A stretch of 64,000 bases of DNA from an uncultured Pelagibacteraceae bacterium (GTDB lineage Bacteria > Pseudomonadota > Alphaproteobacteria > Pelagibacterales > Pelagibacteraceae): contig CACLDE010000002.1 of the NCBI GenBank assembly GCA_902605645.1, forward strand, positions 1 through 64,000. Reading direction: 5' to 3'. Within the stretch, counting starts at the first letter, position 1, and each line of letters begins with the position of its first letter. Positions 47,996-56,568 of the stretch are shown in pieces. The notes under the pieces were generated by a model. It was not told the origin of the DNA. It did not search any database and saw only the letters and a list, made by a program, of their open reading frames with translations. Both the position numbers and the translations under genes were made by a program.

Positions 47996-49081
47996 ATGTC
48001 AGAGAAAAAAGAAATAAGAAATTTAGATAATCTCACAAAAGTAGATTTTAAAAAAAAAGAGGTTAACTTTAAAGACGAATTCATTAGTAAGACAGAGGTT
48101 CATTCAATATTATCTACAAATTTTGGAAGAATAAGTGATCATTGGTTCAAATTTTCAACGACATGGAACTACAATGCTTATCAAACATTTATGGATATGG
48201 ATAAATATCTTATCCTAATATACTTAGTGCAAAAGTCTTTTCGTCATTACGCTGATATTTTGATAATCCATTCAGAAGAACAATTTTATACAAAAGAAGA
48301 ATTTGAAATTGAAAAGATAAACTTAATTGAAATTTCTGAAGATCTATCAATTGCAAAAGAAACAGTAAGAAGGAAAATTAATGAATTAAACGAAAATCAG
48401 ATAATTATGAGAAAAGGAAAAAAAATCGTATTAAAACCTTTAACATTTATTCATCAAAGACCAAAACATTCAATTAGAACTTTATCTCATTTTCTTCATG
48501 TTTGCTCAAAATACTTAGCCACGCAAGACTGGTTCGGTCCTGCTGTTGATCCAACAGAAATAGAAAATTTTATTAGAGAAAATTTTACACTTGTATGGAG
48601 ATTCTTCTTCAGGTTTAAAATTCCATTTTTAATTAGACAAAGAAAATTTCACGGAGATTTAGAAAGCTTCATCGTTTCTGGGACTATATTTGCCAATAAC
48701 ATAGTCCGTTTAAAAGAAAAATATAAAAATAATCCAATAACTAAAAAAACTTATACAAATGACCTCGGTGAAGAAAATTTCATAGAGTGGGCAAAGTTTA
48801 TAATTTTGTCTAAAGAAACCATTCTCGGAATGAATGCTTCCTCAATTTCTGAAATTACTGGCATTCCAAGAGCAACAGTTATAAGAAAACTTAGAATTTC
48901 TGAAAAATCGGGTATGATACATCGAGATAAACAGCAACTTTACACAATTGGTAAGATTTATAAATCTAAACTTAAAGATGTTGGAAAATTATTTTCTGAA
49001 AACCAAGTCGATTTATGTAAGTTTGTATCAACATTCTTTGAGCTTTATAGAAATCCAACTATTAACAAAAATCTTAAATAA
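47996..49081 (+). CDS. putative transcriptional regulator with two helix-turn-helix segments
   Basis: N-terminal ISEDLSIAKETVRRKINELNENQIIMRKGKKIVL and C-terminal SISEITGIPRATVIRKLRISEKSGMIHRDKQQLY both read as winged-HTH. Confidence 0.65.
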   Translation: MSEKKEIRNLDNLTKVDFKKKEVNFKDEFISKTEVHSILSTNFGRISDHWFKFSTTWNYNAYQTFMDMDKYLILIYLVQKSFRHYADILIIHSEEQFYTKEEFEIEKINLIEISEDLSIAKETVRRKINELNENQIIMRKGKKIVLKPLTFIHQRPKHSIRTLSHFLHVCSKYLATQDWFGPAVDPTEIENFIRENFTLVWRFFFRFKIPFLIRQRKFHGDLESFIVSGTIFANNIVRLKEKYKNNPITKKTYTNDLGEENFIEWAKFIILSKETILGMNASSISEITGIPRATVIRKLRISEKSGMIHRDKQQLYTIGKIYKSKLKDVGKLFSENQVDLCKFVSTFFELYRNPTINKNLK

Positions 49082-49123
49082 ACTCTTTAATTAAAGTATT
49101 ATTTCATAATATACTTTGATTAA

Positions 49124-49210
49124 GGGCGAATGGTGGAACTGGTAGACGCGCCGGACTCAAAATCCGGTGGTAGCAATACCTTGAGAGTTCGAGTCTCTCT
49201 TCGCCCACCA
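49124..49210 (+). tRNA. tRNA-Leu(CAA)
   Basis: GGGCGAA...TTCGCCC 7-bp acceptor stem, loop ACTCAAAATC with CAA anticodon, long variable arm TGGTAGCAATACCTTG, GTTCGAGTC T-arm, encoded CCA. Confidence 0.96.
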
Positions 49211-49214
49211 ATTT

Positions 49215-50891
49215 ATGAATATTAGTAAAATAAATAGTTTAGTTGAACTTTATTTTAAAAAAGCTCAAGTAGTTAACGGAAAAAAACCATTTTTAAAATG
49301 GCTAAAATTAAACGAACCAACTTATACTTGGGAAGATGTCACTTTAAAAATCCTCAAACTTTCTTCAAAGATAAAGTCATTTATAAATGAGGGGGACCGA
49401 TGTTTAATATTATCTGAGAACAGACCGGATTGGCTAATAACAGATATTGCTATTATGAATGCTGGAGGTATTTCGGTTCCTATATTTACCACTTATTCTG
49501 CAAGTGATTATGAGTATATTTTAAATGACTGTAAACCTTCAATTATAATTGTTTCTAATCAAAATCAATTTAGCAAAATTAAAAAAATTATTAATAGTGA
49601 TATAAAAAAAATTATTTCTTTTGAAAAAATTGATACTGATAGTTTGTTAATAAAAGAAATAATAGATGAAGAAATTGACGAAAAAATAATCAATAAAAAT
49701 TTAAAAAGAAATATGCCAGCATGTATAATTTACACTTCTGGCACATCAGGAAATCCTAAAGGAGTAGTTTTGAGCCATGGAGGAATTTTATCGAATTGTG
49801 AAGGGGCAGTTGAATTATTAGAGACTTTAATTGAGAAAAAAAATCCTATTTTTTTAACTTGGTTACCTTTATCTCATTCATACGAGCATACGGTGCAATT
49901 TATACAAATCATAGTTGGCGCAAAAGTTTTTTATGCAGAAAGTTTAGAAAAATTAATTTCAAATATGGGTATAGCAAAACCAACAATTATGACAGCTGTA
50001 CCGAGATTCTACCAAAATTTATATACAAAGATAAATAATAATTTTGAGAAGCAGAATGGAATAAAAAAATATTTGATTTTTAAAACTTTATTTTTAGGAA
50101 AAAAAGTACTCAAAAAGGAGAAATTAAACTTTTTGGAAAAAATCTTAAATTTTTTATGTGAAAAATTAGTAAGAAAAAAAATTAGAAAACAATTTGGTGG
50201 AAACCTCCAGGCTTTCGTTTCAGGGGGAGGCGCTCTTGATCAAAATATAGGGGAATTTTTGAATTCTGTAGGCCTACCAACTTTACAGGGATATGGCTTA
50301 ACTGAGGCCTCTCCAGTTGTAAGTTGTAATTTACCAGATTTGGTAAAAGTAGAAACAGTAGGTCCTCCGTTTAGAACAAATAAAGTTAAAATTGCTGAAG
50401 ATGGCGAAATTCTTATTAAAGGTGAAAATGTGATGCTGGGGTATTGGAATTTAAAAGAGGAGACTGAAAAAGTAATTAAAAACGATTGGTTACATACAGG
50501 AGATATAGGGGAACTAGACAATAATAATTATTTAAAAATCACTGATAGAAAAAAAGATATAATTGTTAATCTCGGTGGAGACAACATATCACCAAGTAAA
50601 TTAGAAAATATTTTGTGCTTAAATGAACATATAAAACAATCTTTTGTATACGGTGATAAAAAAAATTATTTAGTAGCATTAATTGTAAGCGAAAAAGAAA
50701 TTAAAGATAAACAAATTAAACTCATAATTGAAAATATAAATAAAAGTTTAACTTTAATTGAAAAAATTAAAAAATTTGTATTGATTTATGAAGAATTTAC
50801 AATTGAAAACAAAATGTTAACACCAACTTTAAAATTAAAAAGAAAAGAAATAATTAAAAATTATAAACAACAACTAGAAAACCTTTATTAA
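49215..50891 (+). CDS. long-chain fatty-acid--CoA ligase (AMP-binding)
   Basis: IYTSGTSGNPKGVVLSHGG, LQGYGLTEASPVVS, HTGDIGELDNNNYLKITDRKKDIIV. Confidence 0.9.
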   Translation: MNISKINSLVELYFKKAQVVNGKKPFLKWLKLNEPTYTWEDVTLKILKLSSKIKSFINEGDRCLILSENRPDWLITDIAIMNAGGISVPIFTTYSASDYEYILNDCKPSIIIVSNQNQFSKIKKIINSDIKKIISFEKIDTDSLLIKEIIDEEIDEKIINKNLKRNMPACIIYTSGTSGNPKGVVLSHGGILSNCEGAVELLETLIEKKNPIFLTWLPLSHSYEHTVQFIQIIVGAKVFYAESLEKLISNMGIAKPTIMTAVPRFYQNLYTKINNNFEKQNGIKKYLIFKTLFLGKKVLKKEKLNFLEKILNFLCEKLVRKKIRKQFGGNLQAFVSGGGALDQNIGEFLNSVGLPTLQGYGLTEASPVVSCNLPDLVKVETVGPPFRTNKVKIAEDGEILIKGENVMLGYWNLKEETEKVIKNDWLHTGDIGELDNNNYLKITDRKKDIIVNLGGDNISPSKLENILCLNEHIKQSFVYGDKKNYLVALIVSEKEIKDKQIKLIIENINKSLTLIEKIKKFVLIYEEFTIENKMLTPTLKLKRKEIIKNYKQQLENLY

Positions 50892-51021
50892 ATTTAATTT
50901 TAAAATAATATAAATTTATTCAAAAAACATTGATAATACTTAACTTTTTTAACTTTTAAAAAATTAAACAATTTTAATAAAAAAATTAAATTTATTTGCA
51001 AACTTACACTTTACTTTGTGT

Positions 51022-51043
51022 TTGACATCAAAGAAAAAAAACT
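51022..51043 (+). promoter_or_regulatory. candidate strong sigma70-type promoter for the tiny basic gene
   Basis: Perfect TTGACA (51022-51027) downstream of a very A/T-rich UP-like stretch; -10 is weaker (TAAAGT after a 16-nt spacer). Confidence 0.4.
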
Positions 51044-51099
51044 TAAAGTTAAATTATCAAAACGAATCATAACGATTTGTTTATAAACAGGGAGATAAG

Positions 51100-51165
51100 A
51101 TGGCTAAAAGAAGAAAAAAAGCTAAAAAGAAAAAAGCTAAAAAAAGAAGAAGAAGAAGAAGATAG
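51100..51165 (+). CDS. 21-aa extremely basic peptide MAKRRKKAKKKKAKKRRRRRR
   Basis: ATG preceded by AGGGAGATAAG (SD-like); TAG stop; terminator hairpin follows; occupies the largest otherwise non-coding gap. Below the ORF-track cutoff. Confidence 0.6.
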   Translation: MAKRRKKAKKKKAKKRRRRRR

Positions 51166-51190
51166 TACTCTTCTAAATTCTTTGTTAATT

Positions 51191-51224
51191 AAACGCCCTT
51201 TTTGATTTTTTAAAAAGGGCGTTT
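51191..51224. terminator. terminator hairpin between the tiny basic gene (+) and carD (-)
   Basis: AAACGCCCTTTTT-gattttt t-AAAAAGGGCGTTT inverted repeat in a convergent gap. Confidence 0.8.
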
Positions 51225-51230
51225 CTATTT

Positions 51231-51902
51231 CTAATGTTCTAACAAGTTTTTGCCTCTACCAAGTGCTTTGTCCATCTTTTTTTGAACCTCTTCTGGGGTA
51301 GTTTTTAAAACAGCTTCAAATTCTGACTTAAGTCTATCATAGGCTTTTTCGAATAGTTGTCTCTCAGAATAAGACTGATCAGCTAATATATCAGTATTTT
51401 TATTTAGGTCTTTGACTACTTCAGCCAACTCATAAATTTTACCTGAGTTAATTTTTTGATCATATTCCTGTGCTCTTCTACTCCACATAGTTCTTTTAAT
51501 TTTGGGTTTGGTCTTCAGTATTGAAACACACTTATTAATTTGATTTATTGAAGATACAGGTCTAAGATTTGATTGTTGATTAATCGGTACAGTTAGAGTT
51601 AGTTTTTCTTTTTCAATAAAAATTTTATAAAATTGAATTTCGATTTGGCCAATTTTGGCTTTTTCAACAGCAGTAATTTTACCGACTCCATGTTTAGGAT
51701 ATACAACAAAATCTTTTATATTATATTGTTTCTTTTCAGTAGCTTGTTTTTTTATCTTTTTTATTTCTGGTTTTTCTTCTTGATTTAAGTTTGTTTGTTT
51801 TTTTGACTTATCTTCAACTTTTGATTTTTTAGTCAGCAAAATTTTTGTCTTTTTTGAACCTTTAACTTTTTTTGCTTTTTTAAATTTCTTCTTTTTTGGC
51901 AT
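51231..51902 (-). CDS. carD: CarD/CdnL-family transcriptional regulator with Lys-rich N-terminal extension
   Basis: IKDFVVYPKHGVGKITAVEKAKIGQIEIQFYKIFIEKEKLTLTVPINQ; adjacent to fdxA as in other alphaproteobacteria. Confidence 0.9.
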   Translation of the reverse strand: MPKKKKFKKAKKVKGSKKTKILLTKKSKVEDKSKKQTNLNQEEKPEIKKIKKQATEKKQYNIKDFVVYPKHGVGKITAVEKAKIGQIEIQFYKIFIEKEKLTLTVPINQQSNLRPVSSINQINKCVSILKTKPKIKRTMWSRRAQEYDQKINSGKIYELAEVVKDLNKNTDILADQSYSERQLFEKAYDRLKSEFEAVLKTTPEEVQKKMDKALGRGKNLLEH

Positions 51903-51904
51903 AT

Positions 51905-52243
51905 TTATTTAAACGGCTTTTCTGAAAAATGTTTATCGAATTTATTTTTAACTTTTTCATATTTTTTATGTTCAGGCATCGGATCTTTTTTTTTATTGAT
52001 ATTAGGCCATATTGCAGAAAACTTTTTATTTAGCAACAACCATTTATCTTTATTTTCTATTTCTATTGTATCAGGCACTATAGCTCCTATAGGGCATTCT
52101 GGTTCACAAACTCCACAATCAATACATTCATCTGGATTAATTGCCAGCATGTTTTCCCCCTCATAAAAACAATCTACTGGGCAAACCTCAACACAATCTG
52201 TTAGTTTACATTTGATACATTCATCTTTAACAATATATGTCAT
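51905..52243 (-). CDS. fdxA: ferredoxin (7Fe FdxA type)
   Basis: [21 protein letters not shown] and [16 protein letters not shown]. Confidence 0.94.
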   Translation of the reverse strand: MTYIVKDECIKCKLTDCVEVCPVDCFYEGENMLAINPDECIDCGVCEPECPIGAIVPDTIEIENKDKWLLLNKKFSAIWPNINKKKDPMPEHKKYEKVKNKFDKHFSEKPFK

Positions 52244-52632
52244 TTTAATTTTAGTAGCCTCATTTTTATTTCACCACTATCTTTATCAGAAAAATAAATT
52301 AATCCACATATTCTTCTCATCAAGTTGGACTCATACAGATCTACATTATTATCTGATATAAGAATTTTCCACAATTGTTCAATAATTTCACTTTTTATTT
52401 CTAAAGATATATCTTTAATTATTTTCGTATAATTTAAAAGTTGATTAGAGTTTTGTTCTAGTTCTTCAGCCTTCTGCATAATTTGATCTACCGGAATTTC
52501 GTTATTTTTATTATTTTTTATAAAACTTAAAATAATTTTTTTTTCTTTTTCAGAATAGATTTCATCTATTTTTGCAGCATGAACGAGTAAAGCTGCTATC
52601 CCTATTAATTCTTTTTTTTCTAATTTAAGCAT
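52240..52632 (-). CDS. TerB-like family protein
   Basis: Helical TerB pattern [26 protein letters not shown] and [20 protein letters not shown]. Confidence 0.7.
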   Translation of the reverse strand: MLKLEKKELIGIAALLVHAAKIDEIYSEKEKKIILSFIKNNKNNEIPVDQIMQKAEELEQNSNQLLNYTKIIKDISLEIKSEIIEQLWKILISDNNVDLYESNLMRRICGLIYFSDKDSGEIKMRLLKLK

Positions 52633-52633
52633 A

Positions 52634-55099
52634 CTATTTTAGATTTAAATTTAAAAGTTTTTTAAAAGGATTTTCATCTTTTTTAATATTAATAAATTTA
52701 TTTTTTCTTTTGTTTTCACCAACATATAGATAAGTATCTGCCTCATTACTTTTTTTGTAATTCATGCTTAACATTAAACTGTAAAAACTTTCTTTATTAC
52801 AACCAATTAAATTCATCATTTCAGAGTCTATTTTAAACTTTCTTTTTTCTGTTTTATTTAAAATTTTAATAAATAATTTTTCTAGAATGTCTATACGAAC
52901 ATAGTGATTTTTAAACTTTTCAAAACCGCACAGTAGCAAAAAATTTTTGTTGTATTTTCTGTCTGTAAGGTAGTTTAATCCCGATCTAGGTATATTTTGA
53001 TTGGTAGCCAATTTATAAAATAATCTCCAAAGAGAAATACGAAGAGATACAGCTTTTGGTTTAAGCATTTTCGGTAAATAGATATGATACCTTCCAATTT
53101 TGATACCTAATTCCCAAATTTTCTTTCTCTCATCCAATTTTATAGATTTAACTATTTCATCAACCAATTCTCTTTTGAGAACCCCATTATTTTCAAAAAG
53201 GCGGAACATCAGAGCTCGTATATATTTATTTTTTGCGTATTCTTTGTTTAAACTCAAAAGGTCTCCAAGTATTTCTTTTATGTAATCATCAACCCAACTT
53301 TTTAAAAATGTTTCTAATTTAGATTTAGATAAATCATCTAAAGCATCATCTGCAAAAATTTGAATTTCAGGATTTAGATAATTGTTACCTTTTTTAAGTC
53401 TGGCGATAATATTATTTTTCCAAAGAATGTTACATTTTTCGTCTAACAAGATACTCTCACTAGATGTTATATAAGAAACTCTTTTTTTAAGTTCTTGCCC
53501 AACTCCTTTTCTTGCAGCTTTTTTTATTGATTTAATATCAGTGTCTAATGTTTTAGACGTAAGAGCAATTACAAATTTGAGACCTTTGAGCTCTCCAACA
53601 AACTGGTCATTAATCAAAATCTTGTCGTCTTCGTCAATTTTTGTGTTTAAAACTAAATCTTGTTTTAATCCTTTCGATAGAATACTAATTTTTTTATCGA
53701 TGAAACTGTTAGTTAACTCTTTGTGTAATTTATCCGAAAGTTTATCCTCTATGTTTTTTGTTAATTGTACCCAATAGTCTGAATTTTCAACCCAATTTTT
53801 TTTATTTGCTACATAAGACCAAGTTCTTACATTTGAAATTCTATTAGATAAAACGTCGATATTGCCATGTTCTTTCTCTAATCCTTTAAGCTGTTCCTTC
53901 ATATAATCATTTGGAATTCTTTTTTTTCTCGTTGAAAGATATTTAAAAACTTTATCAATTATATTTATATGTTGGCCATAAGCCTTTTTTTCAAAATCGG
54001 GAATTTGACAACACTCCCATAATAATTCTAAATTTTTGTGATATATAATATTATTGCTTCCTAGTTTTAAAAAATGTCTCAAAACACTCTCGTCCAGAGA
54101 GTCTTGTGTTCTAATTAAATTATTGTTTTGAGGCCTTTGCTCTAAAGAGGAAATTAATTTGTCAGGACTTTTAAAGTTTAGTTTAGAGTTTCTCCAGTAA
54201 ATCATCTTAATTTCTGGCAAGTTATGCTTTTCAATATTTTCTATTTCATCTGAATTTAAAATCTCACAATCCCCAGTTGTTCCAAAAAAACCATCGTTTT
54301 TATATCTACCGGCTCTGCCAGCTATTTGGGAAATTTCAATAAGGTTTAGTCTTCTTGTTTTTTTTCCATCAAATTTTTTGAGATTTGAAAAATAAATTTC
54401 ATTAATATCCATATTTAAACCCATACCTATCGCATCTGTTGCCACTAAATAATCAACATCTCCCGATTGATATAGTTCTACTTGAGAATTTCTAGTCTTT
54501 GGACTTAAAGATCCCATAATAACAGCAGCACCACCTTTTTGCCGTCTGATCAATTCAGCAATTGCATAAACATCTTCAATAGAAAAAGCGATTATTGCAG
54601 ATTTTCTTTCCAGTCTGGATACTTTTTTAAATCCTCCATAAGTTAATTTCGAAAATCTCTCCTTTTTTTCAAAATCAGCATCTTTTATTAAATCATTAAT
54701 AACACCTTTCATTACTTGAGAACCTAAAAAAATAGTAAGTTTTTTACCTCTAAAATTAAGCAGTCTGTCAGTGAAAATATGTCCACGTTCTCTGTCGGCA
54801 CACATTTGAATTTCATCTATTGCAACGAAATCTACGCTTTTATCTTTTGGCATAGACTCAACTGTACAAATAAAATAATCAGCAGAACTTGGTATAATTT
54901 TTTCTTCTCCAGTGATTAATGCTACTCTGTTAAGACCAACTTCATCTACACATTTATCATAAACCTCTCTTGCTAGTAGTCTTAAAGGAAATCCAAAAAT
55001 ACCACTCTCATATTTGAGCATTTTCTCTATAGCTACAAATGTTTTTCCAGTATTAGTAGGACCTAAAAGAGCCAATACTTTATTTGAAGAGTTTTCCAT
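52634..55099 (-). CDS. Suv3/MgpS-like RNA helicase
   Basis: LLGPTNTGKTFVAIEKML, VDFVAIDEIQMCADRERGH, VATDAIGMGLNMDI, ISQIAGRAGRY. Confidence 0.88.
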   Translation of the reverse strand: MENSSNKVLALLGPTNTGKTFVAIEKMLKYESGIFGFPLRLLAREVYDKCVDEVGLNRVALITGEEKIIPSSADYFICTVESMPKDKSVDFVAIDEIQMCADRERGHIFTDRLLNFRGKKLTIFLGSQVMKGVINDLIKDADFEKKERFSKLTYGGFKKVSRLERKSAIIAFSIEDVYAIAELIRRQKGGAAVIMGSLSPKTRNSQVELYQSGDVDYLVATDAIGMGLNMDINEIYFSNLKKFDGKKTRRLNLIEISQIAGRAGRYKNDGFFGTTGDCEILNSDEIENIEKHNLPEIKMIYWRNSKLNFKSPDKLISSLEQRPQNNNLIRTQDSLDESVLRHFLKLGSNNIIYHKNLELLWECCQIPDFEKKAYGQHINIIDKVFKYLSTRKKRIPNDYMKEQLKGLEKEHGNIDVLSNRISNVRTWSYVANKKNWVENSDYWVQLTKNIEDKLSDKLHKELTNSFIDKKISILSKGLKQDLVLNTKIDEDDKILINDQFVGELKGLKFVIALTSKTLDTDIKSIKKAARKGVGQELKKRVSYITSSESILLDEKCNILWKNNIIARLKKGNNYLNPEIQIFADDALDDLSKSKLETFLKSWVDDYIKEILGDLLSLNKEYAKNKYIRALMFRLFENNGVLKRELVDEIVKSIKLDERKKIWELGIKIGRYHIYLPKMLKPKAVSLRISLWRLFYKLATNQNIPRSGLNYLTDRKYNKNFLLLCGFEKFKNHYVRIDILEKLFIKILNKTEKRKFKIDSEMMNLIGCNKESFYSLMLSMNYKKSNEADTYLYVGENKRKNKFINIKKDENPFKKLLNLNLK

Positions 55100-55228
55100 A
55101 ATTGTGTCTGATAAAATTTTTTATACTATATATAGGTCGCCTCTGAGAACAAAATAAGATTAAAACATGACCGAATCAATTTGTCAAATGTTCTTCTTTT
55201 AAAGTTTTAATTGACTTAAATCATCGAG

Positions 55229-55267
55229 TCCCCGTAAGGTGACAAATAGCTTTTATAAAAAGCTATT
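55229..55267 (+). promoter_or_regulatory. paired hairpins around the Shine-Dalgarno and directly before the aminotransferase AUG
   Basis: GTCCCC-GTAA-GGTGAC (one C.U mismatch, GNRA-type loop, SD GGTGA in the 3' arm) followed by AATAGCTTTT-ATA-AAAAGCTATT abutting ATG at 55268. Confidence 0.55.
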
Positions 55268-56503
55268 ATGAAGAATTATACAAAAAAAAGTATTTTAAAA
55301 CTAAAACCTTCCTCAACTTTAATAATAAATGAAAAATCAAAGGAACTTATTGCTAAGGGAAAAAAAGTTTATAGCTTTGGTTTCGGTCAATCTCCGTTTC
55401 CAGTACCCAAAAGTATTGTTGTCAAATTAAAAGAAAACGCTCATAGAAAAGAATACTTACCTATACAAGGTTTAGCAGAACTTAGAAACTCAATCTCCAA
55501 TTACTTAGAAAAAAAAACTGGAAATCGATACCCTACGGAAAATATTCTTATTACACCTGGTTCTAAAGAAGCGATGCTTTTAATGCATGTAGCGTTTAAT
55601 GGTGAAATTATTTTATCAGCACCAAGCTGGGTTTCTTATGAGCCACAAGCAATTATAGGTAGAAACAAAGTACACTGGATTGAAACTTCAAGAGAAAATA
55701 ATTGGTTTCCAACTGGAACACAACTTGAAAAAAAAATCAAATCTATTAATAAAAAAAATTTAATATACATACTTAATTCTCCAAATAATCCTACCGGAAC
55801 AACTTGTAACAATTTAAATGAATTAGCGGCAGTAGCAAAAAAATATAAACTTCTAGTTTTATCAGATGAAATTTATACCGATTTAACATTTTGTAATAAA
55901 TATGAGTCTATTTCAAAATTCTATCCTGAAGGAACATTCATTAGTGGAGGATTAAGTAAATGGTGTGGAGCAGGAGGTTGGAGAGTCGGATTTTTCGCTG
56001 TTCCTAAAAAACTCTCTAATTTTTTAGAAACTATTGTGACACTTGCAAGTGAGTCTTATTCAACAGTAAACACTCCAGCCCAATATGCGGCTGTTCAAGC
56101 TTACAAAGGAGATTTTAGAGAATATAAGAGCAAAACATGTAACATTCTAAGATCTGTAGGAAATTATGTATATAAAAAACTCAAATCAAATAAAGTTTTA
56201 ATAAATCAACCGCAAGGCGCTTTTTATTTAATGCCAGAATTTTTAAATAAAAAATTTAAAAATTCGACTGATTTATGCAAAACAGTGCTAGAAGAAACTG
56301 GAGTAGCGATGCTTCCAGCTTCTGATTTTGGTTTTAACACAAAAAGATTACTTACAAGATTATGTTATATAGATTTTGATGGAAATGAATTCTTAAATGC
56401 CGACATTAACGGAAAAATAATAAGTGATAAAATAATAGAAAAGTACGCACCAAATGTGGTTGAAGGGGTGCAAAAATTATCAAATTGGGCTAAAAATTTA
56501 TAA
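55268..56503 (+). CDS. class I/II PLP-dependent aminotransferase (aspartate aminotransferase-like)
   Basis: ITPGSKEAMLLMH, NSPNNPTGTTCNNL, VLSDEIYTDL, SGGLSKWCGAGGWRVGFF. Confidence 0.88.
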   Translation: MKNYTKKSILKLKPSSTLIINEKSKELIAKGKKVYSFGFGQSPFPVPKSIVVKLKENAHRKEYLPIQGLAELRNSISNYLEKKTGNRYPTENILITPGSKEAMLLMHVAFNGEIILSAPSWVSYEPQAIIGRNKVHWIETSRENNWFPTGTQLEKKIKSINKKNLIYILNSPNNPTGTTCNNLNELAAVAKKYKLLVLSDEIYTDLTFCNKYESISKFYPEGTFISGGLSKWCGAGGWRVGFFAVPKKLSNFLETIVTLASESYSTVNTPAQYAAVQAYKGDFREYKSKTCNILRSVGNYVYKKLKSNKVLINQPQGAFYLMPEFLNKKFKNSTDLCKTVLEETGVAMLPASDFGFNTKRLLTRLCYIDFDGNEFLNADINGKIISDKIIEKYAPNVVEGVQKLSNWAKNL

Positions 56504-56512
56504 AGATTCTCT

Positions 56513-56541
56513 TTGACCTCCACCTTTTTCCATAGTTAAAT
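56513..56541 (+). promoter_or_regulatory. candidate promoter for the TAXI solute-binding protein gene
   Basis: TTGACC - 17 nt - TTAAAT upstream of the ATG at 56569, with GGGGGA SD-like motif. Confidence 0.4.
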
Positions 56542-56568
56542 TATAATTAATAACAAACGGGGGAACAT

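Noticed and set aside
53541-53777. 78-aa + strand ORF inside the helicase gene
   Set aside because: Antisense to a conserved helicase; no support.
55167-55199. uORF MTESICQMFFF in the aminotransferase leader
   Set aside because: Short, no SD, no amino-acid bias related to the downstream gene.
55229-55267. Glycine, SAM-V, preQ1, THF or other known riboswitch for the aminotransferase leader
   Set aside because: None of the core consensus sequences I know could be matched; kept only as an unclassified hairpin pair.
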